Part shown: positions 13,580 to 25,482 of the stretch, piece after piece | Position numbering within the stretch: position 1 is the first letter of the stretch | Layout of the letters: the number at the start of each line of letters is the position of its first letter | Source: Cyrtodaria siliqua | Lineage: Eukaryota > Mollusca > Bivalvia > Adapedonta > Hiatellidae | DNA length: 64,000 nucleotides | Reading direction: 5' to 3' | Assembly: GCA_037043455.1 (NCBI GenBank) | Contig: JAWPHD010004462.1 | Coordinates: 1-64,000 of the forward strand | Translations under genes and position numbers: made by a program | Notes under the pieces: model-generated | What the model was told of the DNA's origin: nothing | What the model saw: the letters and a program-made list of their open reading frames with translations, nothing else | Database searches by the model: none

Positions 13580-14260
13580 AAGTAGTAAATAAAAATTAAT
13601 GTAAATATATAAAGATAAAACTATTTACAAATAAGAGATGATATGGTAGTGATATAAACTATATATGTAAATCAACAAATGACCGTCAACTAGTAATATA
13701 TCATTAGACAGATATTTTGAAATTGCAATAAAGGTCTATGCGAAGGCTTTACATATATATGATATCTACTTTCAAATGTACAAATTATACATCCGAACTA
13801 CATACATGTTTGTTCATATAAAACGATGTAGCAAAAATAAACTGGACTAAATTAAAAAACATACTTATAGTGTGATCTCAGTTACTTTTTCATGATAATA
13901 ACCCACAGTTTTAGAGTAGTTAGCTAATTGATCACCGTCATATGCGTACCATCTTACATATGTACTATTGACACTTTAAATATTGAGTCCTACTCAACCC
14001 GCGACTAGAAGGCGGGTAGCAAGCATTTTTCACTAATGTTCATGAATAATCGCAGTGCAACAAAGACTGCAATATTAAGATATAAATATCAGCTTGACAG
14101 AATTATGTGAATGACCACTTAGTACAGATGTATACAATATCATCTTTAAAACATGGTATGTTAAACGGCAATAATAAACAGATTAGTAACGACTTGTTCA
14201 CATTTACCACAATTATGTTCTGTTAAAAAGCAATTATTATCGTTTAATACATAATATATA
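13580..14260. other. No gene or clear repeat recognised
   Basis: AT-rich sequence ending in a (TA)n tract at about 14253-14272 that borders the palindromic array. Confidence 0.4.
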
Positions 14261-14435
14261 TATATATATATCTTAACAGTATTTTGTTAATGCAGAAGAC
14301 CGCCGATTTGTCAAAAAAACAGAAACAAACTAAAAACACCTTAACAGAATTGTGCTAAGAAGACTGTCGAATTTTAAAAAAATCAATCTGTAAGGTAGAA
14401 GACCTTCGATTTGTAAAACACAACAACACAAAACA

Positions 14436-14497
14436 TCGAGTGCTGTAGTCTAATGGTAGAGCGTCGGAACCATAATCTAGAAGTGATCTAAAATTGT
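14436..14497 (+). repeat. tRNA-like SINE head, truncated copy
   Basis: GCTGTAGTCTAATGGTAGAG and following bases match the start of the SINE at 15910, but the copy stops after about 60 bases, before the B box. The flank 'cacaacaacacaaaacatcga' is also shared with the later copy, so the two most likely arose by duplication of an array segment rather than two insertions. Confidence 0.7.
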
Positions 14498-15909
14498 AAA
14501 AAAAAAACAACCACAAAAAATAACACATCTTAACAAAATTCTGTTCAGGTGAAAGGCCTTCGATTTGTATATAAAAAAATTGAACAGAATTTTGTTAGGG
14601 TGGAAAACCGTCGATTTGTAAAAGAAAACAATAAAAAAAAAACATCTTAACAGAATTGTGTTAAGGTGGAGGACCGTCGATTTAAAAACCTAAACCGAAT
14701 TTTGTTCAGGTGTAGAATATCAATTTGTAAAAAAACAAAAAAATCTTAACAAAATTGTGTTAAGGTAAAAGACCTTCGATTGGTAAAAAAACAAAAAACA
14801 TAAAACATCTAGAAGGTAGAAGATCGTCGATTTGTACAAGAACAAAGAAACATAAATCTTAACATAATTTTGTTAAGGTGGTAGAGCTTCGAATTGTATC
14901 AAACAAATAAAGGAAACATCTTTGTTAATTTCTTTAAGGTAGAAAAGACCGTCGATTAAAACAAAAAGCTTAACATAATTTTGTCAAGGTGGAAGAATGT
15001 CAATTGTAAAAAAGGAAATCTTAACAAAATTCTTTTAAGGTGGAAGACCTTCATGATTGGTAAAAAAACAAAACACAAAACATCTGAAAATAATTTTGTT
15101 AAATTGATATACGGTCGATTTAAAAAAGGAAAACATTAACAGAATTGTGTTAAGGTGGAAGACTTCGATTTGTATAAAAATCAAAAAAAAACTTAACAGA
15201 ATTTTGTTAGGGTGAGAGACCGTCGATTTGTAAATAGAAAACAATAAAAAAATATATATTTAACAAAGTTTTGTTAACGTTTAAGACTATCGATTTAAAA
15301 AAAAGTCTTAACAGAATTGTGTTAGGTGCAAGATCAATTTGTAAAAAAAACAATCATAACAAAAACTATGTTAGGTAGAAAACCTTCGATTGTAAAATCA
15401 CCCACCCTCTTAACATAATTTTGTTAAGGTGGGAGACCGTCAATTTGCAAAAAATAATTCTTAACAGTATTTTATTCAAGTGGAAGTCCGTCAATTTGTA
15501 AAATAAAAAAATCTTAACACAATTCTGTTAAGGTAGAAGTCCTTCATGATTGGTAAAAATAAATACACAAAACATCTAAACACAATTTTATTAAGGTGGT
15601 GGATCGTTGATTATTAAAAAATAAATAAGAAAAAATAACATAGTTATTCAGGTGGAAGTCTGTCAATTTGTAAAGAAAAATCTTAACAAAATTCTGGTAA
15701 GGTAGAAAACCTTCATGATTTGTTAAAAAAAAAAAAAAACAACATCTTAGCAGAATTTTGTTAAGTTGGTCGACCGTCCGTCGATTTGTAAAAAAATAAT
15801 CTTAACAGAAAGTGTAAAGGTGGAAGAAAAAAATCAAACAAAAAGGCTTAACAGAATTCTTAATATAATTTACAGTGGGAGGCCGTCGATTTGTAAATCA
15901 CAACAGCAC

Positions 15910-16125
15910 AAAACATCGAACGCTGTGGTCTAATGGTAGAGCGTTGGACCCATGATCTAAAAGTCGTGGGTTCGATTCCCGCCATAACCATATGTGTTGT
16001 GTGAGCAAGACACTTTTTCTGCATTGCTTAGGAGTGGTTCTACCCAGGAAGACCTCGAGCGTGATTAAAATAAGTTTAGAGAGCTTCCGTTATAATCGAT
16101 GTAAAACAAATAAGTTTAAATTAAC
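15910..16125 (+). mobile_element. tRNA-derived SINE
   Basis: The head has an A box (TGGTCTAATGGTAGAGCG), a CAT-containing anticodon arm that still pairs, and a B box (GTGGGTTCGATTCCCGC), ending near a genomic CCA. The body continues with GTGTGAGCAAGACAC and a phrase GTGGTTCTACCCAGGAAGA. The same body phrase recurs in the minus-strand SINE near 41230. The acceptor stem does not pair well and base 33 is C, so this is a SINE head rather than a working tRNA gene. It lies inside the palindromic array. Confidence 0.75.
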
Positions 16126-16879
16126 ACAAAGCATCCTAACAGAATTGTGTAAAAGTGGAATACATTCAATTTTTAAAAAAAATTATATATAGAAAAATCT
16201 GAAAACATTTTGTTAAAGTGAAAAATCTTGGATTTGTAAAAAAAATAACACAAAAACTCAAAAACATCTTAACATAATTTTGTTAATGTGGAAACTTTAC
16301 AAAATTCTGTTAAGGTAGAAGACCATCGATTTGTAAAAAACAACCAAAAAATAACACCTCTTAACCGAATTTTGTTCAGGTGGAAGGCCTTGGATTTGTA
16401 TATAAAAACAAAGCTTAGCATAATTTTGTTAAGGTGGGAAACCGTCGAATTGTGAAACAATACAATTCAAAATACAACATATTAACAGAAATGTGTTAAG
16501 GTGGAAGACCGTCGATTTAAAAACAATCTTAACAGAATTTTGTTCAGGTGGAAGAATGTCAATTGTAAAACAAAAATATTAACAAAATTCTGATAATGTA
16601 GACCTTCATTATTGGTAAAACGTTTTAACATAATTTTGTTAAGGTGGTAGACCGTCAATTTTGTAAAAACAACAAACCTAAATAGAATTTTGTAAAGGTG
16701 GGAGACCTTCTATTTTAAAAAAAAAAAAAAAAAAACATTAACAGAATTGTGTTAATGTTTAAGAACGTCGATTTAAAAATAAATCCTAACAGAATTGTGT
16801 TAAGGTCAATTTGTAAAAAAAACAGAATTTGTTAAGGTGGGAGACCGTCGAAAAAAAAATCTTAACAATATTTTATTAA

Positions 16880-17390
16880 AGGGATACTGTCATTAACTTT
16901 TAGCTTATAAAACGCACAATAATTATGTTCGCAAACATAACACACTAAACATTATTGAATATTTACTAATTAAAAGCAAGATTGTTTAACGGAATTAAAT
17001 CGCGGTACAAAAAAAAGTATATCCGCTTCGTGCGTTTGAACTCGCAGCCCAAACTAAAATTACACTCGCAGTAATAATAGCGTGCGTGAGTGTAAAGTGG
17101 TCGACATCGCTCCCGACCGAGCTAAGCTGGCTATACATATTACGCAATACATACTATGGTGAAAACCTAATGCGCTAATAGAAGTCACGTGATCGCAGAA
17201 TAGGTAAATATTGTGGGTCCCACTTTATTTACATATAATGATTAAAACTTTTTTTTTTCAAACTCACGAATGTATTCCTACATACTTTTTAGGGTCTATC
17301 CTCATGTTTTCATGAATATATTTCACTGAATAAAAGTCTGACAGTTATTTAGTTGTGCTCAATGTCTGCTTACTTGCTGACAGTGTCCCT
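16880..17390. mobile_element. TTAA MITE carrying tRNA-like promoter boxes, copy 1
   Basis: 511 bp between TTAA repeats at 16876-16879 and 17391-17394. Ends AGGGATACTGTC and, inverted, AGGGACACTGTC. It has inserted into the palindromic array; the array sequence resumes directly after the right TTAA. On the minus strand it holds a tRNA-like A box (AGCTTAGCTCGGTCGGGAGC, 17108-17128) and B box (GCTGCGAGTTCAAACGC, about 17032-17049), as in tRNA-derived SINEs, with a longer gap than in a real tRNA. No ORF. A second copy is at 34322-34838. Confidence 0.82.
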
Positions 17391-18184
17391 TTAATTAAGG
17401 TGGAAGTCTGTCAATTTGTAAAAACTGTTGTAAACCAAAACAATAAAAAAAACATCTTAACAGAATTGTGTTAAGGTTTAAGACCGTTTATTTAAAAGTA
17501 TTCAAACAGAATGGTGTAAAAGTGGAAGACTGTCAATTTGTAAAAAACAAATCTGTTAACTTAAAGGTAGAAGACCTTCATAAATTGTTAAAAACACAAC
17601 ATAAAACATCTTAACAGAATTTTGTTAATGTGGTGGACCGTCGATTTGCAAAAAAAACCATCTTGAATACACTAAAATTACTTTTAACTTAGCTTAAATA
17701 CGGTTGATACCTAATTATTTTAGGTTGTCACACGGGGTGAACAGAAACAAAAGAAAGGAATTAAATAATCTGAATAAGTTGTTAGACTGACTTTGACTAT
17801 TTGATGGAAAGATAAGAATAAGAGGTGCATTATATTATAGTATCAACTTAAGTGAAAGTAGATTACAATTGGAGCATAATAAGACAGGTTAGTGATACAG
17901 ATACAAAATGGTTATTGCAATATTTCCATAATTCTAAGAAATGGACTTGGACAATTACAAGTGAACGTCAGCATTAAGTTAATAAGCATTAACAAATGAG
18001 ATACAACTGTATAGTGTTTGAAATAGGATGTTCAATTAGACTTTAAAGTTATAGTGCGTTTGAAGTTTGATTCTGATAATGCATGTAGTTTGGTTGTAAT
18101 AACGCGTATGGAATTAAGTTGCGATACGTGTATGAAATTAATTAGCGCATGTGAAGTTGGGGCTTTAGACCGACACTTGGAGTT

Positions 18185-19150
18185 TGTGAAATAGACACCA
18201 CTAAATTTGAAAGTATACAGTGACCAAGGAGATTAAGTTTAACAATAGTGAATATAAAGTGAAATAAACACTACAGTGATACATATTAGGATAGTTAAAC
18301 TTATTTGATTACAGAGTATTGATTAAATTGTGATATTGACACTAAGTGATACTTCGGGTGATTATAAAGTGAAGTAGACACTACAGTGATACATATTAAG
18401 ATAGTTAAACTTATTTGATTACAGAGTATTGATTAAGTAATAGATATAGGTTGGTCTCAGCGAGTTGGCTTATGTATACACCGAGACGGGCGTAGCCCAT
18501 CAAGGTGTTTAAATAATCAACGAGCTGAGACAGACTCTATCTTTTTTTTTAGCATGGTGTACCTAGTAACACGGGGACGTCATAGTGACCGTACTCTAAA
18601 TTCCAATATCCGGTAGTTGTAGCACGGCATAGCCACGCCCCTTTAGTTAAATTAAACGATTTAATACTCTGAATTCATCAAAGGAAATGTCACCTACCAT
18701 GCTACATGATTATAAATTGAAGTAGACACTACATTGATAAATATTAAAATAGTTCAACGTATTTGATTACAGAGTATTGATTAAATTGTGATATTGACAC
18801 TTAGTGATACTTTGGGTGATTATAAAGTGAAGTAGACACTACAGTGATAAATATTAAGATAGTTAAACTTATTTGATTATAGAGTATTGATTAAATTGTG
18901 ATATTGACACTAAGTGATACTGTGGGTGATTATAAAGTAAAGTAGACACTACAGTGATAAATATTAAGATAGTTCAACTTATTTGAATACAGAGTATTGA
19001 TTAATTTGTGATACAGACACTTAGTGATACTTTGGGTGATTATAAAGTGAAGAAGACACTGAAGTGATACATATTAAGATACTAGTTAAACTTATTTGAA
19101 TACAGAGTATTGATTAAATTGTGATATTGACACTTAGTGATACTTTGGTG
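18185..19150. repeat. 110 bp tandem array, about six copies
   Basis: The marker ACAGAGTATTGATTAA recurs at about 18311, 18421, 18769, 18879, 18989 and 19102, a 110-113 bp period except where an insertion splits the array. The unit contains GAAGTAGACACTACAGTGAT and GTGATATTGACACTAAGTGA. No coding potential. Confidence 0.88.
18437..18705. mobile_element. Insertion with internal inverted repeats, splitting the 110 bp array
   Basis: About 270 bases unlike the array. It has a hairpin pair (GGTCTCAGCGAGTTGG near 18453 against CAACGAGCTGAGAC near 18518) and a second pair (TAGCATGGTG near 18551 against CACCTACCATGCTA near 18690). Array sequence resumes after it. It could be one or two small MITE-like elements; the exact ends and target duplication were not resolved. 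Confidence 0.5.
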
Positions 19151-19159
19151 ATATAAACA

Positions 19160-20870
19160 CTCAGAAATAGAGTTATGAGGATACCTAGTTTTCAACTACT
19201 TATTAGAGATAGGGAGTTTGAATAAGCTGTGATAATGACATTTATTAGTCATTGTGCTTGACAATAATCTACTGCCATTAAGAATATCGTAATTAAAAAT
19301 CATTTCAGTTATTCATATATTGATTTGATTTGATTGTAATCGTATCAAATAGGAGAGTTGAATATTTTGACGTGACAAAATGTTAACCAGCCCTAAGGCC
19401 ACAGCGCCTTATAATACGCCTAAGATTTCAATTTTCATGGCGAACCAAATAAGGGTGAAGTGAATTTTAGAACTTGGTTGTATGAGGTTATTTGTTTGAA
19501 ATATTCCGAGAGTAGACGTTTTGTTATAACGCTCAACATAACATTTCGCCTGGATATGTTTATTCATAAAAAAGAAGAATATCCACAAGCTCGACAGAAT
19601 GCACCATTTTAAGTTGTTTTTTAAAACTGTGAGAGCATGCCCCAATATCCACTAGAAACATCTATATATTTTAAAATCGGCCAGCTACGCCCTTGCTCAT
19701 TGGTGTATTTTAACGTCTTTTAGCATCAAAATAACACATTTTGCACGCAATTTGAGATGAAGACTTTTGATACTGTTTTTGTATTTACATATATATATTA
19801 ACCAGAACCGATCAAACATGCCAATTTCTTCTAAATAAAGGAGTATTTAGATTGCTCTAAAATCGTCCTCTGACTGTACCTTGTTTGAGTTAGATAAACG
19901 GGACATGCGCGGTGAAGCAGCCTTACATTGGACGTTGTTCATGCGGAATGCTTTGTATTTAGGGGGTACTCCACAGTTTAAAGTACATTTCTCAATAATC
20001 AAACCCATGACAAGCCCTAAGCCTGAATCCTTGAGCAAAAATAAATCACACCATCATTGTGTCATACGTTTCTTAGAAGACAATAAAATTACCCATGTTT
20101 CCATACCAAATAACAGTAACAGAAAGCATTTACTGTACAGCTTTAGTCCCATTTATTTAAGATGACCCCAACCCTCAAAACATGCTAAAAAGCAATTTTA
20201 GCAATATTTCAAATGTGTCAATAAATAAAAAAAAATCCTAAGCATATCAGGGTCATTTCTGCACTCACCATGCTCTTGCATATCAGTAAGTGCTAAATTT
20301 TACATACCTTCGCCGGCTTTTTAAAAAGTTATTCCATGCTGATCACTCGTGAGTCAAAATCAACCATTTTACCTACTTTTTGGAAGTGTTTGATAGTTTC
20401 GCATTTTTCTATTTATAGCCTCCAGAAAATCCAAAGAATGCATATTCCAATACACCAAAATCAATTTAGAAGTACTCAAAACTGAAAAAAAACATCAAAC
20501 ATGCACTACATAATTATTATGAATACCATCCATGGACCTAAACGATGCTTAGTTGATTTCTTTCTGAATGGTGGAGTGCCTATAATCCTTAAATAACACA
20601 TCATTGACATAGGCGATGTACGCGATTAATCAGTTATATAAATATAAAACAATGGTCTACATTGGTGTGCTTTATGAATATAACAGCGATGTACGCGCTT
20701 TCGTCGACTAGGCATGCTAGGGGGACCCAGTTTGTTAAAAAAAAAAAGCTACAGTTGTAATAAATACTGGCTATAAGTTTAAAACGTAATTACCTGAGGA
20801 GGTCCTTCACACATGTGAGAAACACGTTTTTCAGCACGTTAGCATGTGGGCACTATATGCATATTCTTGA
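19160..20870. other. No gene recognised
   Basis: Contains two overlapping ORFs in opposite directions around 19850-20165 (63 and 94 codons) with no recognised domain. Composition here is less AT-rich than the flanks, and the block may be a dispersed repeat. Confidence 0.4.
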
Positions 20871-20878
20871 CACGATTT

Positions 20879-23680
20879 TTAGATCACCTGAGCCGAAGAT
20901 TGGGATCACTCTTTGTCCGTCGTCAGTCGTTAACTTTTCTTCAAACGACTTCTCCTCAGAAACTGCTTGGCTAATTTTGACCAAACTAAACATGGATAAT
21001 CCCTAGATAAAGGCGTTTTAGATTTGTTAAAATTAGGTCAGCGCTACATCCAAGATGGCCGCCATTACCATATATAGTTGAAACCAGATTTCAACAGTTT
21101 TTCTTTTAAAATGATCGCCAACGCCTAGATTATCAAGTTTGTTCAAATAAGGACCCAGAAGTCAAAAATGGCCGTGCCCCGAGGATCCAAATTTTGTATA
21201 TTGAGATTGTGCATGTTATTCATATAGACATATAGGAAAAAACTTTAAACAATCTTCTTCTATGAAACCACAAGGCACAGAGCTCTCATGTATTACGTGT
21301 AGCATCAGCTGATGGTCCTCTACTAAGTTTGTTCAAATGGTGACCCCGGGGTCAAATGTGTCCTCGCCCCGGGGGTCACAGTTTTTACATAGAATTATAT
21401 AGGATTTTATTTTTAAAAATCTTCTTCTCGGAAACTACAAGAGCCAGAGGTTTGATATTTTACATTTATTATAAGCTTATGGTCTTTTACCAAGTTTGTT
21501 CAGATGGTGACCCTGTGGTCACATTTGGCCCCGCCCCAAGGGTCACATGTTTTACATAGACATGTATACGAAAAACTTAAAAATCTTCTTCTCTGAAACT
21601 GTCGGAGCAAGAGGTTTACTATTTTGCATTTGCTATAAGCTTATGGTCCTCGACCAAGTTTGTTCAAATGGTGACCCAGGGGTCACATTTGGCCCCACCC
21701 CGGGGGTCACAGTTTTACATAGGGCTGTATAGGGAAAAACTGATAAAAATCTTCTGGAACCACAGGTCACAGAGCTCTCATGTTTTACATGTAGCATCAG
21801 CTTATGGTCTTCTACTAAGTTTGCTCAAATGGTGACCCTGGGGTCAAATTTGTTCCCGCCCGAGGGTCACATTTTTACATAGACTTATATAGGATTTCGT
21901 TTTTAAAAATCTTCTTCTCTGAAACTATGGGTACAAGAGCCAGAGGTTTGATATTTTGCATTTGCTATAAACTTATGGTCCTCTACCAATTTTTTCAAAT
22001 GGTGACCCTGGGGTTACATCTGGCCCCACCCCGGGGGTCACAGTTTAACATATGCTTGTATAGGGAAAACTGAAAAAAAACTTCTTCTCTGGAACTGCAA
22101 GAGCCAGAGGTTTAATATTTTGTATTTGCTATAAGCTTATGGTCTTTTACAAAGTTTGTTGAAATGGTGACCCTCGGGTCAGATTTGACCCCGCCCCTAG
22201 AGTCACATGTTTAACATAGACATGTATAGGGCAAAACTGAAAAAAATAATCTTCTCTGGAAATGCAAGAGCCAGAGGTTTAATATTTTGTATTTGCTATA
22301 AGCTTATGGTCCTCTACCAAGTTTGTTCAAATGGTGACCCATTGGTCACATTTGGCCCACCCTGAAGGTCACAATTTGACATAGGCTTGTATAGAGAAAA
22401 ACTGAAAAAATCTTCTTCTCTGGAACCACATGGCACAGAGCTCTCATGTTTTACATGTATCATCAGTTTATGGTCCTCTAATAAGTGTGTTCAAATGGTG
22501 ACCCTGGGGTCAAATTTGACTCCGCCCCGAGGGTCACAGTTTTACATAGACTTATATACTATTTGTTTTTAGAAATCTTCTCGTAAACTACAAAAGCCAG
22601 AGGTTTGATTTTTTACATTTAATATCAGCTTATGGTCCTTTACCATGTTTGTTCAAATGATGACCCTGGGGTCACATTTGGCCCCGCCCCAAAGGTCACA
22701 TGTTTTACGTAGACATGTATAGGGAAAAACTTAAAAAATATTCTTCTCTGAAACTGCAAGACCCATAGGTTTAATATTTTGCATTTGCTGTAAGCTTATG
22801 GTCCTCTACCAAATTTGTTCACATGTTGACCCTGGGGTCACATTTGGCCTCGCCCCAGGGATCACAGTTTTACATATGCTTGTATCAGGAAAAAATGAAA
22901 AAAAAACTGCAAGAGCCAAAGGTTTAATATTTTGTATTTGCTACATGTATAAGCTTATGTCCTCTACCAAGTTTGTTCAAATGGTGACCTTGGTGTCAAA
23001 TTTGACCGCGCCCCGGGGGTCACAGTTTTACATAGACATATATATAGGAAAAATGTAATCTTCTCTGAAACTGCAAAAGCCAGAGGTTTAATATTTTGTA
23101 TTTACTATAAGATTATGGTCCTATACCAAGTTTGTTCAAATGGTGACCCTGGGGTTAAATTTGACCCCACCCCGTGGGTCACAGTTTTACAAAGACTTAT
23201 ATAGGAAACACATTAAAGTCTTCTTCTCTGGAACTACAAGAGCCATAGGTTTAATATTTTGCATTTACTATATATACTCTTATGGTCCTTTACCAAGTTT
23301 GTTCAAATGGTGACCGTGGGGTCACATTTGGCCCCATCCTAGGGGTCATGTTTTACATAGACTTGTATAGGGAAAAACTTAAAAAATCTTCTTCTCTGAA
23401 ACCACAAAGCTCTCATATATTACATGTAGCCCTCGGGTCACATTTGGCCCTGCCCAAGGTGTTACACTTTAGCACCTTCATTTTGATTTTGATATTTACC
23501 AATCTTTGTCAGTTTCTTTATATCAATGTTGTTATACACAACAGAGCCCACATTTCTTGAACAATCTTAACCAAACTAGCACAGATTGTATATGACCATA
23601 AGATTTCTAAGAAGTTTGATAATGTGCCAGTACTCAGGTGATCGATTAAGGGCCATCTTGGCACTCTTGTTTTAAATTGT
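20879..23680. repeat. Composite bivalve-type dispersed repeat with short inverted ends
   Basis: Starts with GATCACCTGAG (about 20881) and nears its end with the inverse, CTCAGGTGATC (about 23634), followed by a tail finishing in CACTCTTGTTTT. The left part holds 'ccaagatggccgccattaccatat', also seen diverged near 3410 and 4240. The middle is the ~165 bp array described separately. Such repeats with a CTCAGGTGA motif and a CTCTTGTTT end are widespread in bivalve genomes; that statement is from general knowledge and not checked here. Confidence 0.65.
21270..23430. repeat. ~165 bp tandem array, about 13 units
   Basis: The marker GTGACCC recurs at 21341, 21508, 21672, 21833 and 22003 and onwards at 160-170 bp. 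Each unit has GGGGTCACAGTTTTACATAG, an 'aaaaatcttcttctctgaaac' run, 'gagccagaggtttaatattttgcatttgctataagcttatggtcctct' and 'accaagtttgttcaaatgg'. Open frames of 60-90 codons across it repeat the same peptide and are by-products. Confidence 0.9.
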
Positions 23681-24219
23681 TCTAGCTTTATACGGAGCAA
23701 TGTAGTGTAAGAATAAATTCAACACGCAGTTGTATATTGTTTGTCAGTGTTTTAAAAATACCAAAATGCCTGTTTATTTCATTTTTTCAGATTTTAATCA
23801 CAAATAATAATATATGACAACTTCAATTCATACCATTAAATAAATCGGCATGACATGTATTGATGGAAAAAGCATGTGTCTGGCATGTTTTCTCGGATTT
23901 TTCTGGACTGATACTTAAATAAATTATTTAACGGCGTTTCATGTACATTCGCAACGAATAGTACATGTATGAAAAAGGAGAAGTATACATAATGTATTAG
24001 TTGCGAATGAGATTAATTGTTTGCGTTGCGCATTTAATTTTAAACAATTTAGTATAATCAGTGTACGCCCATGATAGTTGATAAATATTAAATGCCGCTT
24101 ACAAAATGTTTGAGGCTTCCTTCTTTTTCACTACATATATATCTTGTTTTAATTCAGTTTGTAATATAAATACCGAGACAATTGTCGATCTTTTAATAAA
24201 CTAGATTGTAAATAGTCCG
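23681..24219. other. Intergenic stretch before the BTB gene
   Basis: AT-rich, no repeat or ORF recognised. It probably includes distal promoter sequence of the gene starting at 24550. Confidence 0.35.
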
Positions 24220-24274
24220 ATAAGCTTCGCCCACAAATAACCTGTATCGATAAAACTTAATAAGCTCCGCCCAC
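24220..24274 (+). promoter_or_regulatory. Paired GC-box-like motifs upstream of the BTB gene
   Basis: Two copies of a motif reading TAAGCTYCGCCCAC lie at about 24220-24234 and 24259-24273, some 280-330 bases before the proposed start codon, each followed by a similar AAT(A/C)CTGTA-like stretch. The CGCCCAC core on the plus strand resembles an Sp/KLF-type site. They may instead be a small local duplication. No expression data support promoter activity. Confidence 0.25.
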
Positions 24275-24549
24275 GGCTAATCTGTAATTGCTTAAACGAA
24301 ATAAGCCGTGTTCACGTAATGTGTTACGTACTTACGTACTGTTACAGAGCTCTTACGAAACTGCAAGTGCACAGACATAATAATAAACAGATAGGAAACT
24401 TCCTGTTTTAACCAATGAAGTAACCAAAATATCCCGTGTCACCTTAATTTTTCCTTCTAACTCCTCTCTCAATTATTCACTGATGTTGATGAGAATACAT
24501 TCAGATGATTCATAGTGAATAGCAAAATGGGATTATAATAATTTTAAAA

Positions 24550-24649
24550 ATGTTTAAAGTTAAAAATGTCATATTGTTTCGCATTTCTCTTACAAATCAA
24601 GGTTTTGACATAGTCAAAGTTTCGGGCAAACTACTTTTTTGCTCTAAAG
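24550..24649 (+). CDS. BTB/BACK gene, coding exon 1 (start codon)
   Basis: Proposed first coding exon of the BTB/BACK gene that ends at 39995. ATG at 24550 opens 33 codons plus one base and stops at a good donor (AAAG|GTAAGAG), phase 1. The next exon at 24980 starts with two bases completing a Glu codon, so the phases match. The peptide carries FDIVKVSGKLLFCSK, which resembles the first strands of a BTB fold (D-x-V-x-V-x-G-K-x-F-x-C-x-K), and this reads straight on into EYFNDL. The exon is too short to show as a long ORF. There could be a further non-coding exon upstream; no TATA box was convincing. Confidence rests on phase, donor quality and BTB likeness, not on transcript data. Confidence 0.62.
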
Positions 24650-24979
24650 GTAAGAGAAAGAAAACTACCACCATTGGAAAGAAAATTTGTGATGGTATTT
24701 GGCATGAATGAAACTTGTATCTATAAAACTCTTCATTATTGTGCGTATAGTATGTGTTTCATTCTATTTTGAAGTAAGTTAAATCTAAAATGTATTCATT
24801 TATCTTTAATTATTTTATTCGAATACATAATTATCGTCTGACACTATGCAGCTCCGATGACAGAAAATATAGATTTTTGTAGAAAAATGTTGATTGTTAG
24901 AAATATAATTTAAGGTAAGTGTGGTGCGTACGTATGGTACGTTCTATGTAGATGTATATTCTTTCATATGTTTTTTCAG

Positions 24980-25143
24980 AGTATTTTAACGACCTGAAGC
25001 AACGTCAATATTTACAGAAGATGTGGGCTCCATATCAAACGTACTGCCCTAATCGAATACCGAAAAGGCTTGACGCAGTTTCCTCCAAAGATTTAAAAGG
25101 TTTAGGAAAGATGATCACCTTATCGGTGAAAGATTGCGTCAAG
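24980..25143 (+). CDS. BTB/BACK gene, coding exon 2
   Basis: Internal exon of 164 bases, between a pyrimidine-rich acceptor (TTTTTTCAG) and the donor AAG|GTAAAA. Enters in phase 1 and leaves in phase 0. It encodes residues 35-88 of the reconstructed protein: YFNDLKQRQYLQ, a linker rich in Lys/Arg/Pro, then MITLSVKDCVK. The last segment looks like the first BTB strand and continues in exon 3 as VRKCHVELL. Exons 1-2 therefore hold two BTB-start-like segments (VSGKLLFCSKEYFNDL and LSVKDCVKVRKCHVELL) separated by about 40 residues, which is unusual for this family. It is followed by an intron of about 12 kb that is largely repeats. Confidence 0.68.
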
Positions 25144-25482
25144 GTAAAACAATTATATTTGCTTATTTATTATTATTATCATCATCATCGTCATCCATCT
25201 ATCCATCCTTCATCCTTCATCCATTAGCCCTATTGTCAACCCTTTTTATGTTTGTAATGTCGTGTCTTGCCTGCGGATATACCTCGAGCTACGTCACACG
25301 GGTTTTATATCTCCCAGCTCATCCGCTCTGCTTTAGCTTGTAAAGCTTGTAAAGATGATCGAAATCAAGTTAATACAAGAAAAATTCTTCTTCTGGAAGG
25401 TTCTTTTTATCTCACACTACTTAGACCTTCTTCAAAGTGATTTAAACGCATCGAAAACCATCATATGTAATCTCTCGAACTT

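Larger units (their letters stand above)
14270..17655. repeat. Tandem array of ~55-60 bp units, each with a 20 bp palindrome
   Basis: The unit reads CTTAACAGAATTTTGTTAAG, then GTGGAAGACCGTCGATTTG, then an A-rich run. The first 20 bases are a near-perfect palindrome (CTTAACA..TGTTAAG). Roughly 50 copies occur, many decayed, with the spacer A-tract varying in length. The array carries two copies of a tRNA-like/SINE head (14436 and 15910) and a TTAA MITE (16880-17390). No coding potential. Confidence 0.88.

Noticed and set aside
15922..15990. Functional tRNA gene (CAT anticodon)
   Set aside because: D, anticodon and T arms are recognisable but the acceptor stem pairs poorly, base 33 is C instead of T, and a SINE body follows directly.
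21356..23560. Series of 60-90 codon ORFs sharing QVCSNGDPGVTFGP
   Set aside because: They repeat with the 165 bp DNA unit and are read in whichever frame is open; no start context or domain.
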